Positions 40,368 to 49,143 of a stretch of DNA of 64,000 nt are shown here, in pieces. Location of the stretch: NCBI GenBank assembly GCA_019359325.1, contig JAHHHN010000022.1, positions 42,991 to 106,990 on the forward strand, given 5' to 3'. Source of the DNA: Mojavia pulchra JT2-VF2. GTDB lineage: Bacteria; Cyanobacteriota; Cyanobacteriia; Cyanobacteriales; Nostocaceae. The translations under genes were made by a program, and so were the position numbers. The number at the start of each line of letters is the position of its first letter. Within the stretch, counting starts at the first letter, position 1. The notes beneath the pieces are model-generated. The model did not search any database, was not told the origin of the DNA, and saw nothing but the letters and a program-made list of their open reading frames with translations.

Positions 40368-42110
40368 ATGACACAAGCTCAGGTACAAGAAACTGCCAAT
40401 ATCCCTGCCCTTATTGAAGAACCAGGGGTGAGAAAATGGCAAGACTACTTTACTTTCAACACCGACCATAAGGTAATTGGAATTCAATACCTGGTTACAA
40501 CGTTCATTTTTTACTGTATGGGCGGCGTTTTGGCTGACTTGGTTCGTACAGAACTAAGAACCCCAGAAGTAGATTTTGTTACGCCAGAAGTCTACAATAG
40601 TTTGTTTACGCTGCACGCCACAATCATGATTTTCTTGTGGATTGTGCCAGCAGGTGCAGGGTTTGCTAACTTCCTGATCCCCTTGATGATTGGGGCTAAA
40701 GATATGGCATTCCCGCGTCTGAATGCTGTTGCCTTTTGGATGATCCCGCCTGCCGGTTTGTTACTGATTTCCAGTTTGGTGGTAGGGGATGCACCAGATG
40801 CAGGTTGGACTTCCTACCCCCCCCTCAGCTTGGTCACAGGCCAAGTGGGTGAGGGAATTTGGATAATGAGCGTCCTGGTACTAGGTACATCATCAATTCT
40901 GGGGGCAATTAACTTCCTAGTCACGATGCTGAGGATGCGTACCCCAGGTATGGGTTTCCATCAAATGCCTTTGTTTTGTTGGGCGATGTTTGCTACCTCG
41001 GCACTAACTTTGGTATCTACGCCAGTACTAGCAGCAGGTCTGATTCTGCTGGCTTTTGATTTATTGGCAGGAACGACATTTTTTAACCCGACTGGAGGCG
41101 GCGACCCAATAGTATACCAGCATATGTTCTGGTTTTACTCTCACCCAGCGGTTTACATCATGATTTTGCCTTTCTTTGGGGCAATTTCTGAGGTGATTCC
41201 GGTTCATTCTCGCAAGCCGATTTTTGGTTATAAAGCGATCGCCTACTCTAGTTTAGCCATCAGCTTTTTAGGGCTAATCGTTTGGGCGCACCATATGTTC
41301 ACCAGCGGTATTCCTGGTTGGTTGCGGATGTTCTTCATGATTACCACCATGATTATTGCCGTACCCACAGGAATTAAAATTTTTAGCTGGTTGGCGACAA
41401 TGTGGGGCGGTAAAATCCAGCTAAATACTGCCATGCTGTTCGCAATGGGCTTTGTTGGCACCTTTGTGATTGGTGGTATTAGTGGCGTGATGTTGGCGGC
41501 TGTACCCTTTGATATTCACGTTCACGACACCTATTTTGTAGTAGCACACCTGCATTACGTTCTATTTGGTGGTAGCGTTCTCGGCATTTATGCGGCTATT
41601 TACCACTGGTTCCCGAAAATGACGGGGCGGATGCTGAACGAATTTTGGGGTAAGGTTCACTTTGCCTTGACCATTGTTGGTCTAAATATGGCATTCTTGC
41701 CGATGCACAAGCTAGGGATGATGGGCATGAACCGTCGTGTTGCCCAATATGACCCCAAATTCACATTTTTGAACGAAATCTGCACTTACGGTGCTTATAT
41801 ACTGGCAGTTTCCACATTCCCCTTCATATTTAATGCGATTTGGAGTTGGATGTACGGAGAAAAAGCTGGTAATAATCCTTGGAGGGCACTAACCTTAGAG
41901 TGGATGACTACCTCTCCGCCCGCGATCGAAAATTTTGATGAACTTCCTGTACTGGCTACAGGCCCCTACGATTACGGCTTGGAAAACGCTAAGGAAGGTG
42001 TACCCTTATCTGATCCTGATCCAGTCTTGTCCGCTGGGCCTAATTCGGTATTACGCGCCGCCCCAGACGAACCATACCCAACAATTGAGTCTGATTTAGA
42101 AAAGCGTTAA
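40368..42110 (+). CDS. ctaD: Cytochrome c oxidase subunit I
   Basis: 580 residues from the ATG at 40368. A longer open frame from 40200 overlaps ctaC by 100 bp and includes ACTCAGC heptamers, so it is rejected. Heme and CuB ligands are present: FTLHATIMIF, SHPAVYIMILPFFG (His with Tyr crosslink), WAHHMFTSG, and VHDTYFVVAHLHYVLFGG. Twelve membrane helices. An aa3-type terminal oxidase, likely the cox1 of vegetative cells given ctaA/ctaB next door. Confidence 0.97.
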   Translation: MTQAQVQETANIPALIEEPGVRKWQDYFTFNTDHKVIGIQYLVTTFIFYCMGGVLADLVRTELRTPEVDFVTPEVYNSLFTLHATIMIFLWIVPAGAGFANFLIPLMIGAKDMAFPRLNAVAFWMIPPAGLLLISSLVVGDAPDAGWTSYPPLSLVTGQVGEGIWIMSVLVLGTSSILGAINFLVTMLRMRTPGMGFHQMPLFCWAMFATSALTLVSTPVLAAGLILLAFDLLAGTTFFNPTGGGDPIVYQHMFWFYSHPAVYIMILPFFGAISEVIPVHSRKPIFGYKAIAYSSLAISFLGLIVWAHHMFTSGIPGWLRMFFMITTMIIAVPTGIKIFSWLATMWGGKIQLNTAMLFAMGFVGTFVIGGISGVMLAAVPFDIHVHDTYFVVAHLHYVLFGGSVLGIYAAIYHWFPKMTGRMLNEFWGKVHFALTIVGLNMAFLPMHKLGMMGMNRRVAQYDPKFTFLNEICTYGAYILAVSTFPFIFNAIWSWMYGEKAGNNPWRALTLEWMTTSPPAIENFDELPVLATGPYDYGLENAKEGVPLSDPDPVLSAGPNSVLRAAPDEPYPTIESDLEKR

Positions 42111-42111
42111 T

Positions 42112-42296
42112 TATATTTAGGTATCGGGTATTGGGGATCGGGTATTGGGTATCGGGTATCGGGGATCGGGTATCGGGTATCGGGTATTAGGTTGGGATAT
42201 TACCGAAATTTCCTTGTCCCCAGCCCCCAGTCCCCAGTCCCCAGCCCCTAGTCCCCAGCCCCCAGTCCCCAGCCCCCAGTCCCAACCCCAACCTGT
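42112..42296. repeat. STRR G-array/spacer/C-array between ctaD and ctaE
   Basis: GGGTATC and GGGGATC heptamers (42118-42188), a unique spacer (TTGGGATATTACCGAAATTT), then CCCCAGT/CCCCAGC runs (42217-42290). Positions 42179-42223 are identical to 49031-49075. Confidence 0.9.
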
Positions 42297-42316
42297 CCTT
42301 TAAACATTTAATATTC

Positions 42317-42943
42317 ATGCAAAGTCAAACTATTGACCCAGCAAAAGCTGAACTGAATCATCACCATGCTGCGGAAGCAGCACATGGTGGTCACGAAGCA
42401 CATCCAGATCATCGCCTGTTTGGGCTAATTGTCTTCCTCGTCGCTGAGGGGATGATTTTTATGGGTTTGTTCGGAGCGTATCTGGCTTTCCGCTCTATTC
42501 TCCCTGCGTGGCCACCAGAAGGAACACCAGAATTAGAACTATTGCTACCTGGAGTCAACACCGTCAATCTGATTGCAAGCAGTTTCGTCATGCATAATGC
42601 TGATACTGCTATCAAAAAGAATGATACGCGGGGTATGCAAATTTGGTTGGCAATTACTGCCGCGATGGGTGCTATTTTCTTGGTAGGTCAGGTGTATGAA
42701 TACACGCATCTGGAATTTGGCTTGACTACCAACTTATTTGCCAGCGCATTTTATGTTTTGACTGGCTTTCACGGTTTGCACGTTACCCTTGGCGTTTTGG
42801 CGATTGTGGCTGTGTTGTGGCGATCGCGCCGTCAGGGCCACTACACTAGTGAAAAACGTTTTGGTATCGAAGCGGCGGAAATTTACTGGCATTTTGTGGA
42901 CGTAATTTGGATTATACTTTTCGGATTGTTGTATCTACTTTAA
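42317..42943 (+). CDS. ctaE: Cytochrome c oxidase subunit III
   Basis: 208 residues with five membrane helices, the short bacterial form. The His-rich N-terminus (NHHHAAEAAHGGHEAHPDH) is followed by LFGLIVFLVAEGMIFMGLFG, TGFHGLHVTLGVLAIV and EIYWHFVDVIWIILFGLLYL, all typical. It is separated from ctaD by an STRR array and followed by a good terminator at 42985. Confidence 0.96.
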   Translation: MQSQTIDPAKAELNHHHAAEAAHGGHEAHPDHRLFGLIVFLVAEGMIFMGLFGAYLAFRSILPAWPPEGTPELELLLPGVNTVNLIASSFVMHNADTAIKKNDTRGMQIWLAITAAMGAIFLVGQVYEYTHLEFGLTTNLFASAFYVLTGFHGLHVTLGVLAIVAVLWRSRRQGHYTSEKRFGIEAAEIYWHFVDVIWIILFGLLYLL

Positions 42944-42984
42944 GTATTAATAATTAGTTGTTCACTCCACGCGAATAACTTCCC

Positions 42985-43007
42985 AACCCCCACCTGGGGG
43001 TTTTTTT
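42985..43007 (+). terminator. Rho-independent terminator after ctaE
   Basis: AACCCCC / GGGGGTT stem with ACCT loop, followed by seven T. Located 42 bp after the ctaE stop. Confidence 0.85.
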
Positions 43008-43416
43008 ATCACTATTTATGTCAGGGCTTATGCATAAAGGTTGTGTGTTGAGACTGAGTTTAAGGGTATGAAGAGTAATTCTTCCTCATTTGCTCATACC
43101 CCCATACTCCTATACTTTTGTCCAAACCCTTAATGATTGCCGATCGCTGTATAAACAAATTATCAAGCAGATATTCTGTTATGAACTATTTTTTGCCACA
43201 GAACCTGGGATATTTCTGTCCTCACTATTTTTTAATAATTAAGTTTAAATTAACTTTTATTAGAGTTAAGCTTAATATTATAAAAGCACAAAGCAAGTTT
43301 TAGACACATTAAAAAGTGATAGAAGCTAACAATAGTTGGCTGACGAAATATTGGTAGTTCATCATTACTAAACATGAGTTTCATACAGAATTCGCAATAG
43401 CAACCGCTGTACTTTA
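43008..43416. other. Gap before the diguanylate cyclase gene
   Basis: AT-rich. A 61-codon plus frame (43118-43303) has non-coding composition and is not called. No repeat of note. Confidence 0.45.
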
Positions 43417-46104
43417 TTGCTTATTGCACAAATTCAAAAGATAATAGGTCGCAAGCAGGTGAAAGAAAGACTTTCTCAGGCAGGGCAAAAGTATCGCACT
43501 TTAGTAGAACAAATTCCAGGTGTTGTTTATATTTCGCCAATTAATACTAATGCTGAAGAAGCTTATATCAGCCCGCAAATACAACAATTGTTGGGCATTT
43601 CTCTTGAAGATTGGCAGCCTGGTTTATTCAATAGTTGGTCGAATTATATTCATCCAGATGATCGCGATCGCGTTTGTCAAGCTGTCAAAACTACAATCTC
43701 CACTGGAGAGCCTTTGAACATCGAATATCGCATGATTACTCACGATGGTAGAACAATTTGGGTACGAGACCAAGCGAATCTCGCCCTTTATGTTGATGGA
43801 CAAACTCAGGTTATTCAAGGTTTAGTATTTGATATCAGCGATTACAAACAAGCAGAAGCAGCATTGCAAGAGAGCGAAGCACGTTATCGTGCCATTGTTG
43901 AAGATCAAACGGAACTGATTACCCGAATTTTGCCAGATGGGAGTATTAGCTTTGTTAATGAAGCTTTCTGTCGATTTTTTGGACTGAAGCGGGAAGAAAT
44001 TATCGGGCAGCATTACGAACCTGTTGTGTTTGAGGAAGACCGCAAACGTGTGGTTAGTCTGATGAATTCTATCAATTCACAAAATCCCGTTGTTACTATT
44101 GAAAATCGAGTCATAGCTCCTGGAAAAGTGCGTTGGACACAGTGGATTAACAGAGGGATATTTGATGCCCAGGGCAATATTATAGAACTTCAATCGGTTG
44201 GACGAGACATTAGCAATCTTAAACTGGTAGAAAAAGCGCTGAGTGAAAGTGAGAAAAAATTCCGTGCAATTTTCAATCAAACCTTTCAGTTTATGGGATT
44301 GCTTCAGCCGGATGGAATGATATTAGAAATCAACCAAACAGCACTAGAGTTTGTTGGGATTACCCGACAAGAAGTGGTTGGTAAGCCAATTTGGGAAACA
44401 AAGTGGTGGACAATTTCTCTAAACACACAAGCGCAATTAAAAGCCGCGATCGCTCAAGCTGCTAATGGTGAATTTATTCGTTATGAAGTTGACGTTTGGG
44501 GTCGAGATCATCAAGTCATCACTATTGATTTTTCACTCCGTCCGATTCTTGATGAAACAGGACAAGTAACACTACTCATCTTAGAGGGACGTGATATCAC
44601 TGCTCGCAAGAAAGCTGAAGAAGCATTAAGCTCAAGCCAAGATTTTTTGCAAAAAGTTGCTAATACTGTACCGCAGATTTTGTATTTGTTTGACCTCTCA
44701 CAAGGAACAAGCATTTATCTTAACCAGCGAAGTGTTACAGTTTTAGGCTATTCAGTAGAAGAAATTTGTGGAGCTGATCCGCAGTGGTTGATGAATTGCT
44801 TTCATCCAGACGACCAACACCTGTTGCATGACTTACCAAATCGCTTCATTAACCTTGCTGACAATGAAGTTCTTTCTACTGAATATCAATTCCGACACAA
44901 AAATGGCGAATGGCGTTGGCTAAATACACGAGAAGTGGTATTTGCCAGAGATGCTAACGGTATTCCAACGCAGATTCTTGGCTCAGTAGAGGACATTAGC
45001 ACTCGCAAAGCTGCCGAAGCAGTACTGAAACAACAAGCAGAGCGAGAACGGTTAATTACTGAAATAACTCAAAAGATTCGCCAATCACTGAACTTGTCCG
45101 AGGTTCTCAATACGACGGTAAACAGTATTCGGCAATGCTTGCTTTCAGACTCCGTAGCTATTTACCAGTTAGAAGCTAATGGAAGAGGCTGTTTTGTGGC
45201 GGAATCAGTGAGTAATGGCTATCTCCCCCTATTACAGCAGACAGCGCACCCATTTTTGGGTAAAGAATATTTCAGCCATTATCTCCAGGGATTGCCTATA
45301 GTCTTGCATGATATCCAGCAGTCTGATTTTTCAGCTGAAATTATTGAGTTTTTACAACGCTATCAGGTCAAGGCAGCTATTGTAGTACCAATTTTGAATG
45401 GAGAGCATCTGTGGGGCTTACTGATTGTTCACCAGTGTGCTAAAACTCGTCACTGGCAGACATTTGAAGTTAATTTGTTGCAGCAGTTAGCAAATCAGGT
45501 AGCGATCGCCATTCATCAATCAGTACTCTACCAACAAGCACAAGCTGCCAATGAAGAACTACACAGATTAGCTACCTTAGATGGCTTGACTCAAATAGCC
45601 AATCGTCGCCGATTTGACGAGTATCTCGAAGCTGAGTGGAATCGGCTAAAACGCGCGCAATTACCGTTGTCTTTGATTTTGTTCGATGTCGATTTTTTTA
45701 AACACTACAATGATACCTACGGTCATTTAGCAGGAGATGATTGTTTGCGGCAAGTGGCAAATACGCTCAAAAGAGTTGTCCAACGTCCAGCCGATTTAGT
45801 AGCTCGTTATGGTGGGGAAGAATTTACTGTAATTCTGCCTCTTACAGAGATGCAAGGAGCAATCCATGTCGCTCAAACAATTCGACAAGCAGTACGTAAC
45901 TTGGCAATTCCCCATGCTCGCTCTTGTGTGTCTAACTATGTCACCGTGAGTCTAGGCATTGTCAGCATTTTGCCAAACTCAGAATTTTCACCGTCAGACC
46001 TGATTAATGCAGCTGACAAAGCACTTTATACAGCCAAACAGCAGGGACGCGATCGCTTAATAGCTCTTCGTCTTGAAAATAAGGGACTGGGGAGTGAAGA
46101 CTAG
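43417..46104 (+). CDS. PAS/PAC-GAF diguanylate cyclase
   Basis: 895 residues from a TTG; an in-frame GTG at 43459 is an alternative and the true start is uncertain. Four PAS/PAC units (~25-145, ~150-270, ~280-395, ~410-530: VYISPINTNAEE, LITRILPDGSISFVN, FMGLLQPDGMILEIN, ILYLFDLSQGTSIYL). Then a GAF domain (~555-705) and GGDEF (~725-885). The active site is GGEEF (799-803), with an inhibitory RxxD (RPAD) five residues before it. It should make c-di-GMP from GTP and be feedback-regulated. No EAL domain and no membrane segment. It is monocistronic. Confidence 0.94.
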   Translation: MLIAQIQKIIGRKQVKERLSQAGQKYRTLVEQIPGVVYISPINTNAEEAYISPQIQQLLGISLEDWQPGLFNSWSNYIHPDDRDRVCQAVKTTISTGEPLNIEYRMITHDGRTIWVRDQANLALYVDGQTQVIQGLVFDISDYKQAEAALQESEARYRAIVEDQTELITRILPDGSISFVNEAFCRFFGLKREEIIGQHYEPVVFEEDRKRVVSLMNSINSQNPVVTIENRVIAPGKVRWTQWINRGIFDAQGNIIELQSVGRDISNLKLVEKALSESEKKFRAIFNQTFQFMGLLQPDGMILEINQTALEFVGITRQEVVGKPIWETKWWTISLNTQAQLKAAIAQAANGEFIRYEVDVWGRDHQVITIDFSLRPILDETGQVTLLILEGRDITARKKAEEALSSSQDFLQKVANTVPQILYLFDLSQGTSIYLNQRSVTVLGYSVEEICGADPQWLMNCFHPDDQHLLHDLPNRFINLADNEVLSTEYQFRHKNGEWRWLNTREVVFARDANGIPTQILGSVEDISTRKAAEAVLKQQAERERLITEITQKIRQSLNLSEVLNTTVNSIRQCLLSDSVAIYQLEANGRGCFVAESVSNGYLPLLQQTAHPFLGKEYFSHYLQGLPIVLHDIQQSDFSAEIIEFLQRYQVKAAIVVPILNGEHLWGLLIVHQCAKTRHWQTFEVNLLQQLANQVAIAIHQSVLYQQAQAANEELHRLATLDGLTQIANRRRFDEYLEAEWNRLKRAQLPLSLILFDVDFFKHYNDTYGHLAGDDCLRQVANTLKRVVQRPADLVARYGGEEFTVILPLTEMQGAIHVAQTIRQAVRNLAIPHARSCVSNYVTVSLGIVSILPNSEFSPSDLINAADKALYTAKQQGRDRLIALRLENKGLGSED

Positions 46105-46256
46105 GGATTAGGGATTGAGAATTGGGGATTGGGGCGCTTCACCTGATTTTTTTGTGCTAAAAATTCAACAAAGTCTAATACTTCTTGTTGCTTTTCCACA
46201 GGAAGCGATCGCATCTTCTGCAATACACTTTGCTCAATATTCAACGGTTGCTGCAC
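46101..46256 (-). CDS. Small DUF2281-type antitoxin-like frame
   Basis: 51 codons from a GTG at 46256. The middle reads VLQKMRSLPVEKQQEVLDFVEFL, a block typical of DUF2281/antitoxin-like small proteins in cyanobacteria. The C-terminus (KRPNPQFSIPNP) is encoded by an STRR patch and the stop overlaps the end of the diguanylate cyclase gene. A TAG lies a few codons upstream, so the N-terminus may be truncated. No toxin partner follows. Possibly a remnant. Confidence 0.5.
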   Translation of the reverse strand: MQQPLNIEQSVLQKMRSLPVEKQQEVLDFVEFLAQKNQVKRPNPQFSIPNP

Positions 46257-46414
46257 AAATTTTGTTTCCGACTCGACTATCTAAATTGTAAATCCAGTAC
46301 TTATTCCCAAGAAGCCGGGTTTTTGAATTAGGTATAAGATGATCGGCAATTGCACTTTCCATGACGCGCTGATTTTATGCGATTACCTCCGGCGCTGCGC
46401 GCAATCGCCAGCCA

Positions 46415-46894
46415 TTACTTATCAGGTGATTTTAAAGCCTGATCTAGAATTTGTCGTGCTTGTTCTGCTTTCGTTCGCGCTTCTTGGTAACGCAGATTAG
46501 CTTGGGCAAAATTCTTGAGAACCTTAAAACCTTCTTTGAGGCGAGTAATTTCCTCCTCACTCACTGACTGATCCGAGAACAGAACATCAACTCCTTTGCG
46601 AATTTCTAACGCTTCAGAGCGTGATTCCTGAACTTTCAGCTTGAGGGTAGCGAGGTTGCTGAGAACCTGAACAGCTTGTGTAATGGCATCCTCACCACTA
46701 CTATTCTCAATCGCTGGTTCCTTGACTTCAATTAATTGCTGAGGGCCAAATCCTTCTTCTAGTTCTGTGGGTAACTTACCTGAATCCATCAACTCCATCA
46801 GCTGATCCATTGCTTTCTCACGGGCTTTGGCTGAATCTTTGCCAGAAACAGTGAGGATAATTTCTGGGCTTTGAGCGAGAGTATACTGAACCAT
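46415..46894 (-). CDS. Hypothetical helical protein
   Basis: 159 residues from the ATG at 46894 (VQYTLAQSPEIILTVSGKDSAKA); a longer frame from 46930 adds 12 residues with no support. An N-terminal beta-strand region is followed by two long charged helices, likely coiled coil (~75-155, LSNLATLKLKVQESRSEAL, KNFAQANLRYQEARTKAEQA). No signal peptide or membrane segment. I do not recognise a family. Confidence 0.65.
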   Translation of the reverse strand: MVQYTLAQSPEIILTVSGKDSAKAREKAMDQLMELMDSGKLPTELEEGFGPQQLIEVKEPAIENSSGEDAITQAVQVLSNLATLKLKVQESRSEALEIRKGVDVLFSDQSVSEEEITRLKEGFKVLKNFAQANLRYQEARTKAEQARQILDQALKSPDK

Positions 46895-47149
46895 ATTTCG
46901 GACAAAAAATTTCCTGGTGAAACAAGCCAAGCATTACTATTTTAACATCTATAGAGTGGTAGCTAAAATTTCAGTCTACTTGAGTGGGCTTGGGCTATGA
47001 GCTTCTGATACCGAGTTGCATCCAAAGATAGTAAATTAGGGCAGCAGGGGAGCAGGAAGAGAAGTTGCCAGGAGGGTTTCCCTCCAAGCAAACTTCGGGG
47101 AGCAGAGGAGCAGAGGCGAGGAAATCCGAATCTGTCTGATCGCAACATA
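46895..47149. other. Gap with dispersed repeats before array C
   Basis: Contains a palindromic piece related to 29481-29545 (46966-47003) and a GGAGGGTTTCCCTCC patch (47072-47086). No gene. Confidence 0.5.
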
Positions 47150-47478
47150 GTATGAACTTAAATTCTGGGCGGGATAACAGCCGACGCGATACGTTGACGT
47201 TACAAAACGGAGTTCAGATACTCATTCACGGAGTTCAAAGACTCATTCACGGAGTTCAAAGACTCATTCACGGAGTTCAAAGACTCATTCACGAGTATCA
47301 AAGACTCGTTCACGAGTATCAAAGACTCATTCACGGAGTTCAAAGACTCGTTCACGAGTATCAAAGACTCATTAACGGAGTTCAAAGACTCATTCACGAG
47401 TATTAAAGACTCATTAACGGAGTTCAAAGACTCATTCACGGAGTTCAAAGACTCATTCACGAGTATCAAAGACTCATT
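47150..47478 (-). repeat. Tandem repeat array C, 21-bp unit, with flank
   Basis: About 13 units of 21 bp (ACGGAGTTCAAAGACTCATT(C) alternating with ACGAGTATCAAAGACTCATT(C)) at 47203-47478. The minus strand is the reverse of array A's type: its frame repeats VNESLNS and ends NEYLNSVL-stop, like array A. The flank 47150-47205 matches the flank of array A. The plus strand is open too. Confidence 0.9.
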
Positions 47479-47489
47479 TTCATCTCAAA

Positions 47490-47576
47490 CTCTCCCCATC
47501 CCCTTGTCCCCTTGTCCCCTTGTCCCCAGTCCCCAGTCCCTAGTCCCCAGTCCCCAGCCCCCACTCCCCATTCCCC
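47490..47576. repeat. STRR array
   Basis: CCCCTTGT and CCCCAGT heptamer-type runs on the plus strand, 115 bp before the next gene. Confidence 0.85.
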
Positions 47577-47690
47577 TGCTGTCTAAATGTGCAACTTAAC
47601 TGTGTAACAGCTTACTATCCTGCCGAGTCACCCAAAATAAAACTTTATACTTGAGAAAGAGAAAGTGAACTTCAACAGGAGGGGAGAGCA

Positions 47691-48986
47691 ATGGCTCCCA
47701 ATCCCAGCATTATGCGAGCTGTGGAACAATTGGGTTATCGTGTCACCGTTGGTGATGTGGCAACTCAGGCAGGATTGAATGTCGGGGAAGCAGGACAAGG
47801 ATTATTAGCCTTGGCATCTGATGCTGGCGGACATTTGCAGGTAGCTGAAACAGGCGATATTGTTTACCTATTCCCACAAAATTTCCGAGCAATTTTACGT
47901 AATAAGTATTTGCAGTTACGGATTCAGGAATGGTGGCAGAAGATTTGGGGCGCTATTTTTTACCTAATTCGCATCTCATTTGGAATTTTCTTAATTGCTT
48001 CTATCGCCTTGATTACTATTAGCATCATCATCATCATTACTGCCATGAATTCAGATCGTGACAGTGACAGTAGGGACAGTAATTTTGGTGGTGGCTTTTT
48101 CTTCTTCCCAGATTTATTTTGGTATTTCAGCCCGAATTACAATACTCGATACCAGGAACGGCAGCGCGAAAGACCTCAAGCAAGCAATTTGAATTTTTTT
48201 GAGGCTGTCTTTTCATTTTTATTTGGTGATGGTAATCCTAATGCCAACTTAGAGGAACGTCGCTGGCAAGAAATTGCTGCTGTGATTCGTAATAATCGTG
48301 GTGCAGTTGTCGCAGAACAAATTGCTCCCTATTTGGATAACATTGGTGAGGGATATACAAAAGAGAACGAAGACTATATGTTGCCTGTGCTGACACGATT
48401 CAATGGGCAACCTGAGGTAAGTCCAGAAGGACAAATTGTATATTACTTTCCAGAATTGCAGGTGCAAGCCAGCAAAAAGCGCCGTCAGTCAATACCAGTT
48501 TACCTAGAGGAATCACTATGGCGTTTTAGTGCAGCCAGTTCAGGGCAAGTTATGCTGAGTGCTGGGTTGGGCGCACTTAATTTGGTGGGTGCTTTAGTAC
48601 TCGGAAGTTTATTAAGAGATGGTATAGTCGCTGCCCAATTAGGTGGACTAGTCGCTTTTGTACAAGGTATTTATTGGCTGCTGTTAGCTTATGGAATAGG
48701 CTTCTTGGGTATACCGCTACTGCGTTATTTCTGGATTCAATGGTGCAATAGTAAAATTGCCGCACGTAACCGCGATCGCCTTTCACGGGCTAGGCTGTTA
48801 ACAAGCTCAGATGCAACTTTACAGCAAAAAATTGACTATGCTAGTCAGTTTGCTGCTGAAAAAGTTATTGGCAAAGAAGATTTAGTGTACTCTAGCGAAA
48901 CCGACTTACTCGAACAGGAAGTTGAGCGTTCTGAACAAATGGACGCTGAATGGCAACGACGCCTCCAGCGCGGTAGTGGGGAATAG
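47691..48986 (+). CDS. Conserved membrane protein with duplicated winged-helix-like module
   Basis: 431 residues. Two related modules occur: residues ~8-65 (GYRVTVGDVATQAGLNVGEA...GDIVYLFPQNF) and ~190-265 (RGAVVAEQIAPYL...GQIVYYFPELQ), each resembling a small helical DNA-binding-like fold. A membrane helix lies at ~88-117 and a pair of helices at ~285-350. I believe relatives occur in cyanobacteria and plastids, but the function is not known to me. A strong Shine-Dalgarno AGGAGGGG sits 9 bp before the ATG. It is followed directly by an STRR array. Confidence 0.85.
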   Translation: MAPNPSIMRAVEQLGYRVTVGDVATQAGLNVGEAGQGLLALASDAGGHLQVAETGDIVYLFPQNFRAILRNKYLQLRIQEWWQKIWGAIFYLIRISFGIFLIASIALITISIIIIITAMNSDRDSDSRDSNFGGGFFFFPDLFWYFSPNYNTRYQERQRERPQASNLNFFEAVFSFLFGDGNPNANLEERRWQEIAAVIRNNRGAVVAEQIAPYLDNIGEGYTKENEDYMLPVLTRFNGQPEVSPEGQIVYYFPELQVQASKKRRQSIPVYLEESLWRFSAASSGQVMLSAGLGALNLVGALVLGSLLRDGIVAAQLGGLVAFVQGIYWLLLAYGIGFLGIPLLRYFWIQWCNSKIAARNRDRLSRARLLTSSDATLQQKIDYASQFAAEKVIGKEDLVYSSETDLLEQEVERSEQMDAEWQRRLQRGSGE

Positions 48987-49142
48987 GTATCGGGTATCGG
49001 GGATCGGGTATCGGGTATGGGGTATCGGGGATCGGGTATTAGGTTGGGATATTACCGAAATTTCCTTGTCCCCAGTCCCCAGTCCCCAGCCCCCAGTCGC
49101 CAGTCCCCAGTCCCCAGTCCCCAGTCCCCAGTTCCCAGTCCA
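48987..49142. repeat. STRR G-array/spacer/C-array
   Basis: GGGTATC/GGGGATC runs (48985-49040), spacer TTGGGATATTACCGAAATTT, CCCCAGT runs (49068-49138). 45 bp (49031-49075) are identical to 42179-42223. It lies between convergent stops. Confidence 0.9.
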
Positions 49143-49143
49143 A

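Noticed and set aside
43118..43303. 61-aa protein before the diguanylate cyclase
   Set aside because: Composition is that of AT-rich non-coding DNA, and no start signal is present.
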